A DNA stretch of 12,771 nucleotides from Bacteroidota bacterium (GTDB lineage Bacteria > Bacteroidota > Bacteroidia > Cytophagales > Cyclobacteriaceae), in the NCBI GenBank assembly GCA_027297025.1, contig JAPUIM010000206.1:1-12771 (forward strand), written 5' to 3'. The stretch's first letter is position 1; each line of letters starts with the position of its first letter. This document shows, one piece after another, positions 6,744-12,771 of this stretch. The translations under genes and the position numbers were made by a program. The notes under the pieces were generated by a model. It was not told the DNA's origin. It worked only from the letters and a program-made list of their open reading frames with translations, and did no database searches.

Positions 6744-7409
6744 ATGAGTACAGATACAATAGAAAAACCAGTTGTCAAAAAAGCGGAACCGTTATTGTCG
6801 AAGAGGCGAAAGAAATTTGTCACCGATCCCTTAAACGATGACAATCCCATAACCATACAGGTATTAGGAATTTGTTCTGCTCTGGCAGTCACAGTGAAAT
6901 TGGAGCCTACTTTTGTGATGTCTTGTTCGGTGGTAGCGGTAATTGTTATGTCTAACTTGATTATTTCAAGCATCAGAGATATTATTCCTAATCGGGTGAG
7001 GATCATAGTGCAATTGGCAATAATCGCCTCTCTGGTGGTATTGGTTGACCAAGTATTAAAAGCTTATTTTTATGACGTGTCCAAGCTGCTGTCGGTATTT
7101 GTGGGGCTCATCATCACCAACTGCATTATAATGGGAAGGTTAGAAGCTTTTGCCATGGCTAATAAACCCTACGATTCCATCTTGGATGGATTTGGCAGTG
7201 GCTTTGGATATGCCTGGATCATTCTAACCGTGGCATTTTTCAGGGAATTATTTGGTTCGGGATCAGTATTTAATTTTAAGGTTTTTGAAGCTATTGGGTT
7301 GGCTAATTTTCCAACCAATGGATTAATGGCAAGCCCCATTGGGGCCTTCATGATTCTAGGTTTGATCATCTGGATACAGAGAACAAAAAATGGTTACGTA
7401 GAACATTAA
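6744..7409 (+). CDS. nqrD: Na+-translocating NADH:quinone reductase subunit D
   Basis: NqrD is an integral membrane subunit that, with NqrE, holds a [2Fe-2S] centre within the membrane. The 221 residues comprise about six transmembrane helices after a charged N-terminal tail (residues 1-33) roughly ten residues longer than in Vibrio NqrD. Cys44 in LGICSALAV and Cys127 in [15 protein letters not shown] correspond to the family's two conserved Fe-S Cys. The [10 protein letters not shown] and GSGSVF segments are also typical. The gene starts 45 bases after nqrC, the longest gap within the operon, and ends ten bases before nqrE. No strong Shine-Dalgarno is present. Confidence 0.95.
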   Translation: MSTDTIEKPVVKKAEPLLSKRRKKFVTDPLNDDNPITIQVLGICSALAVTVKLEPTFVMSCSVVAVIVMSNLIISSIRDIIPNRVRIIVQLAIIASLVVLVDQVLKAYFYDVSKLLSVFVGLIITNCIIMGRLEAFAMANKPYDSILDGFGSGFGYAWIILTVAFFRELFGSGSVFNFKVFEAIGLANFPTNGLMASPIGAFMILGLIIWIQRTKNGYVEH

Positions 7410-7419
7410 AACTTTCACT

Positions 7420-8031
7420 ATGGAACTGATTAATTTAGCGGTAAAGTCGATTTTTATAGAGAATATGATATTTGCCTATTTTTTGGGCATGTGTTCATTC
7501 CTCGCAGTTTCTAAGAAGGTGAGTACGGCCCTTGGATTGGGGTTGGCGGTGATATTTGTACTTACCATCACTACACCCGCCAATTGGTTATTGCAGAATT
7601 ACATATTAAAGGAAGGAGCCTTGGCTTGGTTAGGCGCTAATTTTACCTCGGTAGATCTAAGCTTCCTGCAATTTATCATGTTCATAGCAATCATCGCGGC
7701 TATGGTACAATTGGTAGAAATGATTATTGAAAAGGTGTCTCCAGTACTCTATGGATCCTTAGGAATATTTTTACCCTTGATAGCAGTGAATTGTGCTATA
7801 CTGGGATCTTCCTTGTTCATGGTGCAGAACGAATACAATCTGATTGAATCCACGGTATATGGTTTTAGTTCTGGAATCGGCTGGTTTCTGGCCATTATTG
7901 CCTTGGCTGCCATTAGGGAAAAAATGAAATACTCCAATGTTCCTGATGGCCTCAAGGGTTTAGGCATCACCATGTTGATTACCGGCCTCATGGGCTTGGG
8001 ATTCATGTCGTTTATTGGTATAAGTATTTAA
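7420..8031 (+). CDS. nqrE: Na+-translocating NADH:quinone reductase subunit E
   Basis: NqrE is the homologue and membrane partner of NqrD. The 203-residue protein starts [19 protein letters not shown], as in the family, and has about six transmembrane helices. Cys25 ([13 protein letters not shown]) and Cys125 ([12 protein letters not shown]) supply the remaining ligands of the intramembrane [2Fe-2S] centre. It is normally followed by nqrF. Here it is the last gene of the operon: a strong terminator begins 26 bases after the stop, and the next gene encodes a macro-domain protein. All six visible family-defining features are intact, so the operon looks functional apart from the missing F subunit. 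Confidence 0.96.
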   Translation: MELINLAVKSIFIENMIFAYFLGMCSFLAVSKKVSTALGLGLAVIFVLTITTPANWLLQNYILKEGALAWLGANFTSVDLSFLQFIMFIAIIAAMVQLVEMIIEKVSPVLYGSLGIFLPLIAVNCAILGSSLFMVQNEYNLIESTVYGFSSGIGWFLAIIALAAIREKMKYSNVPDGLKGLGITMLITGLMGLGFMSFIGISI

Positions 8032-8057
8032 TAAATTAACTTCCAAAACCAAAAAAA

Positions 8058-8084
8058 GGCTTTGCCCAGCAAAGCCTTTTTTTT
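8058..8084 (+). terminator. Strong intrinsic terminator of the nqr operon
   Basis: An 8-bp GC-containing stem (GGCTTTGC 8058-8065 / GCAAAGCC 8069-8076) with a 3-base loop is followed by eight T (8077-8084). Seven A precede the stem and can extend the pairing; they would also give a U-tract on the minus strand, so the site may act in both directions. It cleanly separates the nqr genes from the macro-domain gene. Confidence 0.92.
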
Positions 8085-8158
8085 ATTCAACACATTCATC
8101 TGAATGATTTTTTCAACCCTGTTTTTTGGTTAACTTACTAATCAAGTTGTTCCACTAA

Positions 8159-8668
8159 ATGAAGATAGAATTAATCAAAGGAGATATCACCAAAATTGAG
8201 GTTGATGCCATTGTGAACGCTGCCAATAGTGGTTTGAGAGGGGGTGGAGGTGTGGATGGTGCCATTCATAGAGCAGGGGGGCCTTCTATCATGGAGGAAT
8301 GCAAAAGAATCCGGGAAACCGAAGGAGGATGTCCCACTGGAGAAGCTGTTCTGACCTCTGCTGGTAATTTACCGGCCAAGTATGTAATCCACACTGTGGG
8401 CCCAATTTGGAGTGGAGGCAATCGTGGCGAGGCCGAATTGCTAAAAAGTGCCTATTCAAATAGTCTGAAATTGGCGAAGATACAGCTGCTACACTCTGTA
8501 ACTTTTCCAAACATAAGTACCGGCGTTTATGGATTTCCTAAAGAATTGGCAGCAACAATAGCATTAGAAGCAGTAAGGGAATTTATGGAGAATAATGACC
8601 TTCCCACCCAGGCTATATTCGTTTGCTTTGATGATAAGAATTACTCCATTTATAATAATTTACTGTAA
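8159..8668 (+). CDS. ymdB: Macro-domain ADP-ribose hydrolase (MacroD / YmdB type)
   Basis: A single-domain macro protein of 169 residues, very like E. coli YmdB. Such proteins deacetylate O-acetyl-ADP-ribose and remove mono-ADP-ribose from Asp/Glu; some relatives act on ADP-ribosylated DNA. Visible motifs are GDIT (8-11), NAAN (20-23), the phosphate-binding [14 protein letters not shown] (28-41) with Asp33 at the position of the catalytic Asp of YmdB, the CPTGEAVLT block, HTVGPIW, and the second loop ISTGVYGFP (119-127). All are intact. The ATG at 8159 gives the standard start [11 protein letters not shown]. It follows the nqr terminator and is 23 bases before the AddA-like gene with no terminator between, so the two are probably co-transcribed. 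The precise substrate cannot be told from sequence. Confidence 0.93.
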   Translation: MKIELIKGDITKIEVDAIVNAANSGLRGGGGVDGAIHRAGGPSIMEECKRIRETEGGCPTGEAVLTSAGNLPAKYVIHTVGPIWSGGNRGEAELLKSAYSNSLKLAKIQLLHSVTFPNISTGVYGFPKELAATIALEAVREFMENNDLPTQAIFVCFDDKNYSIYNNLL

Positions 8669-8691
8669 CCACAATAGAAATTGGCAGGGCC

Positions 8692-11600
8692 TTGGCAAAC
8701 AATCAACTAGATCTTTTTTTCAGTCCCTCCTCGGAACAGCAACCCAAGAATTTTAAAATTTACCGGTCATCTGCAGGTTCGGGAAAAACCTTCGCTTTGG
8801 TGAAGGAATATTTAAAGATCGTCTTGCGGGACCCTGGAGAGTATAAACACATTCTGGCCCTCACTTTTACCAATAAAGCCACCGAGGAAATGAAAGGCCG
8901 CATTGTCAATGATTTATCGGCATTGGCAAGAGATGAGAAGACTGAAATGCGGCGGGAACTTGAAGGCGACTTTGCCAGGGAAAATATTCAAATGGAGATC
9001 CATAAGAGGGCTGCCATGGCCCTCAACAATATATTGCATGATTATTCCAGGTTCAATGTGAGTACCATTGATCATTTTTTTACCCAGGTAGTTAAATTAC
9101 TGGCCAGGGAGTTAAAACTACCGGCAAAGTATGATATAGATGTGGACAATGAAAAAGCCATTGAGGAAGCGGTGGAGGGTTTATACAAGAACCTGGATCA
9201 GGATCCCGATTTGTTGAGATGGATGGAGCAGTTTGCCTTCAATCGGCTAGATAATGACAAAGGATGGAAAGTTGACCAAAATATCAAGGAGTTGGGCAAG
9301 GAATTGTTCAAGGAAAAATTCCACAGTGGTTTTGCCGACAATAAAGTAACCATCAAAGACCTGGAAAAGTTTGTAAATCAACTCAGTCATACCCGTCGGG
9401 AATTCCAACAAACTTTGAAAAACTACGCTCACAAAGCCATCGATTTTATTCAAAGTCAAAGTTTGACTATTAAGGATTTTAAGAATAGTACGGCTAACTA
9501 TTTTCCTCGTATTCTGGATGGCAAATATGATATCACGGAAACCTTCAAAAAAGTGGCTTTAGGGCAGGAGAACTGGTACACCCAGAATTCATTAAAAAAA
9601 ACCAAGATTACAGAGGTGGCCGAACATGGCCTCAATCAAATCGCCAAAGAACTTTATGAGTATCATTCGAGTCTTTACAAGGATTATATATCAGCCGAGG
9701 AACTGCAAAAAAACATTTACTCCTATGGATTATTGGATTTGTTATACGCCGAATTAACGAAATACCGTACCAGGAATAATCTGTTCTTACTTTCCGACAC
9801 CAATTTCATTTTGCGCAATGTTATCGGTCCCAACGATACGCCCTTTCTATTTGAGAAGTTGGGAAACAATTACCGGCATATTCTCATCGATGAGTTCCAG
9901 GACACCTCCAATTACCAATGGAAGAATCTGCTCCCATTGGTGATTAATTCGGTAACTAATATGGACCAGGGTATTGTGGTAGGAGATATCAAGCAGTCCA
10001 TTTATAGATGGAGGGGGGGGGATTTTAATCTGTTATTGACTGGAGTAGAAGAGGACCTAAAACCCTTTGCCCGGCAATTATCTACCCAAAAGCTAGACGA
10101 CAACTGGAGGAGCGCTAAAAATATTGTCCATTTCAACAATGCCTTTTTTGAGGTCGCCCAATTATTGCTTCAAAGTAACCCAGAACTTCCATCGGCACAG
10201 ACATTGATTTCCGATGCCTATCAGGATCTGAAGCAAAACACAAAAATCTCCCGTGAGGGCTATGTTGAGGTGCAATTTTTTGAAGTAGGCAATGATGATT
10301 ATGGTTTCAGCTCCAAAAGTAATTCGGCGGCCCAAGGTCAAACTTTAGAGGTAATAAAACAAGCCACTCAAAAAGATGGATATCAATTTGGGGATATAAT
10401 GATATTGGTAGATAAGTGGGATTTGGCCGGTGAAATGAGCCATACCCTGACCCAAGCTGATATTCCCATTGTGACCGAGAATTCCCTGTTCGTAGATAAT
10501 TCACCATTGGTCCGGTTGATCCTCAATACCATGGGTTGGTTGGAGGACTCTACCGACCGTATGGCTCGGAGTAACATGCTTTACTTATTCACCCAATTGA
10601 AAGGGTTGGCAGTAGCAGATTTCCATGAACTATTCACTTCAGAAGGTGAGGATTCCTTATTGCACATATTGCCAAAAAGCTTTATTGAAAATATAAATCA
10701 TATTCGGACCAAACCGGTATTCGAATTGGTAGAGGAACTAATGATCTGCTTTTCACTTCAGGATAAGGTTGATATTTACTTACAGAGATTCCAGGATATT
10801 TGTTTGGACCAGTCGGTCAGAGGCAAACAAAACCTGCCTGGATTCTTGGAATGGTGGAGAGATTCACGTAACAGGAGGGAGAAAAGGAAGGAGTTATCGG
10901 TTATTCTGCCTCCCAACACTAATGCAGTGGAAATAAAAACCATCCATCAGGCCAAGGGTCAGGAAGCGCCTATTATCATTATTCCATTTGCCAATTTCGA
11001 TTTGCGACCCATGTCCAAGTCAACTTTTTGGACTAATCTATTGGTCCCTCAATATGAACAATTTAAACTATTACCGCTGAACTTTTCTAAATATTTGCCT
11101 GATTCGCATTTCGAAGATGCCTATCGGCAGGAACTGTTGGAGGAATCCTTGGAACGTTTGAACATAGCTTATGTAGCTTTTACCCGACCCAAGGATCGAT
11201 TGTACATTTTTGCCAACAAATTGAATACTAAAACTTATAAAGGCGAGGTGAACTCGTTAAATAAGTTAATCTATGGAGTAATGGATCATTATAATTTTCA
11301 TTTCAAAGAACAATGGGACTCCGGTTCCTGGAAATTGCAAATAGGCAAACCGGAAAAAAAAGACACTTCGATAAAGGAAAAATCAGGTTCTACAGACCAT
11401 CCCTTCACCACCTATCCCTCTCATCCTTATTTGGACAAAATCACTATCCGGCCAGATTCGAAACGTTTGTTCTTGTTATTCGATAGCGAACGATCGCGGA
11501 AGATTAAGGATGGTCTTAAAATGCACCTGGTGTTGGAGAAACTAACCGATGCCAATAGCTTGAACAGGGTTTTGGACCAGCTGCTGGGAGAAGGTTTACT

Positions 11601-11919
11601 GGATATACAAGATCAAACTTCATTGAGGGAAACCATAAATCAGTACTTTGAAAATCCCACCTTCGCTGATTGGTTCTCATCGGACTGGCAGGTATTTGGT
11701 GAACGTACCATTGTCAGTGGTGGTAACGAATATCGGCCTGATAGGGTGATCACCAAAGATAACAGAGCAGTGGTGATCGATTATAAAAGGGAAAAAGTGG
11801 AGAAAAAACATGAGCACCAAATCAATCATTATGCTTCCTTGCTGGCTAAAATGGGGTATGATCCCATCGCCAAATATTTGGTGTATTTGACTGAATTTTC
11901 AATAAAAGAGGTGAACTGA
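8692..11919 (+). CDS. addA: AddA-like ATP-dependent helicase/nuclease (UvrD superfamily with C-terminal PD-(D/E)XK domain)
   Basis: The protein (1075 residues; B. subtilis AddA is about 1230) should unwind and cut DNA ends for recombinational repair. Superfamily 1 helicase motifs appear in order: Walker A SSAGSGKT (26-33), TFTNKA (58-63), Walker B/motif II DEFQDT (400-405), motif III GDIKQSIYRWRGGD (431-444), NWRS, motif V TIHQAKGQE (750-758) and motif VI YVAFTRPKDR (827-836). The C-terminal RecB-like nuclease domain has His945 in MHLVLEKL, Asp1017 in RPDRV, Asp1030-Tyr-Lys1032 and Gln1043/Tyr1047, so the nuclease appears active. TTG at 8692 is taken as start because no in-frame ATG occurs before Met67, well inside the ATPase. 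A nine-G run lies in motif III. An AddB-like gene follows 2 bases later. Confidence 0.93.
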   Translation: MANNQLDLFFSPSSEQQPKNFKIYRSSAGSGKTFALVKEYLKIVLRDPGEYKHILALTFTNKATEEMKGRIVNDLSALARDEKTEMRRELEGDFARENIQMEIHKRAAMALNNILHDYSRFNVSTIDHFFTQVVKLLARELKLPAKYDIDVDNEKAIEEAVEGLYKNLDQDPDLLRWMEQFAFNRLDNDKGWKVDQNIKELGKELFKEKFHSGFADNKVTIKDLEKFVNQLSHTRREFQQTLKNYAHKAIDFIQSQSLTIKDFKNSTANYFPRILDGKYDITETFKKVALGQENWYTQNSLKKTKITEVAEHGLNQIAKELYEYHSSLYKDYISAEELQKNIYSYGLLDLLYAELTKYRTRNNLFLLSDTNFILRNVIGPNDTPFLFEKLGNNYRHILIDEFQDTSNYQWKNLLPLVINSVTNMDQGIVVGDIKQSIYRWRGGDFNLLLTGVEEDLKPFARQLSTQKLDDNWRSAKNIVHFNNAFFEVAQLLLQSNPELPSAQTLISDAYQDLKQNTKISREGYVEVQFFEVGNDDYGFSSKSNSAAQGQTLEVIKQATQKDGYQFGDIMILVDKWDLAGEMSHTLTQADIPIVTENSLFVDNSPLVRLILNTMGWLEDSTDRMARSNMLYLFTQLKGLAVADFHELFTSEGEDSLLHILPKSFIENINHIRTKPVFELVEELMICFSLQDKVDIYLQRFQDICLDQSVRGKQNLPGFLEWWRDSRNRREKRKELSVILPPNTNAVEIKTIHQAKGQEAPIIIIPFANFDLRPMSKSTFWTNLLVPQYEQFKLLPLNFSKYLPDSHFEDAYRQELLEESLERLNIAYVAFTRPKDRLYIFANKLNTKTYKGEVNSLNKLIYGVMDHYNFHFKEQWDSGSWKLQIGKPEKKDTSIKEKSGSTDHPFTTYPSHPYLDKITIRPDSKRLFLLFDSERSRKIKDGLKMHLVLEKLTDANSLNRVLDQLLGEGLLDIQDQTSLRETINQYFENPTFADWFSSDWQVFGERTIVSGGNEYRPDRVITKDNRAVVIDYKREKVEKKHEHQINHYASLLAKMGYDPIAKYLVYLTEFSIKEVN

Positions 11920-11921
11920 GT

Positions 11922-12771
11922 ATGGAAGGATTCCTACACCATATTCTAAGTGACATTCAGGTCCGGGACCTGCCAGCGTTGAGTCAGCATTGTTATGTTT
12001 TTCCCACCCGCAGGGCCGGCATGTATTTTAGAAAATTTCTTACCACCAAGTTCAAAGAGTATACGTTTTGGAGTCCATCCATTCTCAGTATAGAAGATTT
12101 TGTACAGTTATGTACCGGCAAGGCCATTACTGACGACATTACCCTGTTGTTCGAGTTATTTACAGTGTATAAAAAATATGATCCAGAAATGTCATTCGAT
12201 AATTTTTATTCCTGGGGTCATATTTTATTAAAGGATTTTGATGAGATAGACAGGTATTTAGTAGAGGCCGAATTGCTTTATAGCAACCTTCAGGACATCA
12301 GCGACATTGAAGTCGCATTTGCCGACCAGGAAGAGATACTTCATGCCCTTGCTCAGTTTAAAAAAATAATACAAACCGGCCCCGATTCTATGCTTAAACA
12401 AGAATTTGCCAAAAACTGGCAGCTGGTCAAACAAGTTTATTTTGGATTCAAGTCCCACCTGAACCAAAAGGGGTTGTCTTACGGAGGAATGTTATATCGA
12501 GAATTAAGTAATGGCCTGGTGAATGAAGCGTTTGATCCTCCTTTCGATCTAATCTGTTTTTGTGGTTTTAGTGCACTATCAAAATCCGAAGAGCTGTTAT
12601 TTGATCAATTGATCCGGATAAATAAGGCCCGGTTGTATTGGGATGGGGATGCTCACTATTTGGAAGATGATCAGCACGAAGCTGGGCGTTTCTTGAGGCG
12701 ATATCGTAAGAAATGGTCCGGGCCTGAAAGCAGATGGATTATCAACCGGATGGTGGAAAAACCTAAAGATA
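11922..12771 (+). CDS. addB: AddB-like subunit, N-terminal part (runs off the window edge)
   Basis: An uninterrupted frame begins with ATG 11922, two bases after the AddA-like stop, and continues to the last base (283 codons visible). The start is MEGFLHHILSDI. At residues 27-40 it has the FPTRRAGMYFRKFL motif typical of AddB/RexB-like proteins of Bacteroidota and Proteobacteria, in place of the Walker A loop of B. subtilis AddB. Later blocks also fit: SILSIEDFVQLC, GHILLKDFDEIDRYL (99-113), a FCGFSALSKSEELLF segment, and a WDGDAHYL segment with following Glu/Arg-rich helix. The C-terminal nuclease and Fe-S Cys cannot be seen. Function would be as partner of AddA in break-end processing. The tight spacing implies translational coupling and a shared complex. 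Confidence 0.85.
   Translation, partial: MEGFLHHILSDIQVRDLPALSQHCYVFPTRRAGMYFRKFLTTKFKEYTFWSPSILSIEDFVQLCTGKAITDDITLLFELFTVYKKYDPEMSFDNFYSWGHILLKDFDEIDRYLVEAELLYSNLQDISDIEVAFADQEEILHALAQFKKIIQTGPDSMLKQEFAKNWQLVKQVYFGFKSHLNQKGLSYGGMLYRELSNGLVNEAFDPPFDLICFCGFSALSKSEELLFDQLIRINKARLYWDGDAHYLEDDQHEAGRFLRRYRKKWSGPESRWIINRMVEKPKD

Noticed and set aside
12258..12467. Minus-strand 69-codon frame near the right edge
   Set aside because: It lies antisense to the open AddB-like frame, which continues to the end of the window and carries family motifs.
1..12771. CRISPR array, transposase, tRNA/rRNA, toxin-antitoxin pair or phage genes
   Set aside because: No regularly spaced repeats, no transposase or integrase motifs, no cloverleaf-like stretches, and the macro-domain protein has no DarT-like toxin partner beside it.

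Overview
The window reads as chromosomal DNA of a member of the Bacteroidota, probably a marine or halophilic Cytophagales-type bacterium. This rests on low-to-moderate GC (about 40% by eye), mostly weak Shine-Dalgarno sequences, candidate promoters of the TAnnTTTG type, a Na+-pumping NQR operon, and Bacteroidota-style versions of cytidylate kinase and of an AddA/AddB-like pair. The genus is not determined. No tRNA, rRNA, CRISPR array, insertion sequence or prophage gene was found, and every gap between genes is under 300 bases.

Layout: (1) 1-174 is the C-terminal end of a Cys-rich protein, probably the tRNA hydroxylase TrhO. A structured 135-base leader-like gap follows, then a hairpin terminator (309-339). 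(2) On the minus strand, an adenine deaminase gene (2323-683) is followed by a small helical protein with a lysine-only/glycine tail (639-331). (3) On the plus strand, a 49-residue putative lipoprotein (TTG start 2401) lies 17 bases upstream of cytidylate kinase (2568-3248). (4) nqrA-B-C-D-E (3394-8031) form a tight operon ended by a very strong intrinsic terminator (8058-8084). The sixth subunit gene, nqrF, is not present. (5) A MacroD/YmdB-type ADP-ribose hydrolase gene (8159-8668) is followed after 23 bases by an AddA-like helicase-nuclease (8692-11919). An AddB-like partner follows 2 bases later and runs off the right edge (11922-12771).

How the genes work together: NqrA-E make up most of the Na+-translocating NADH:quinone reductase, including the two covalent FMN sites (NqrB Thr214, NqrC Thr218) and the membrane Fe-S cysteines of NqrD/NqrE. 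Electron input from NADH must come from an NqrF encoded elsewhere. The AddA/AddB-like proteins should form a double-strand-break resection machine. Their apparent co-transcription with a macro-domain ADP-ribose hydrolase is the most suggestive functional link in the window. Adenine deaminase and cytidylate kinase are separate nucleotide-metabolism genes that lie back to back around a compact divergent promoter region (2324-2400).

I see no clear evidence of a wholly new multi-gene system. The points most worth following up are the missing nqrF, the macro-domain/AddAB gene set, the 9-G tract inside a helicase motif, and two small uncharacterised proteins.
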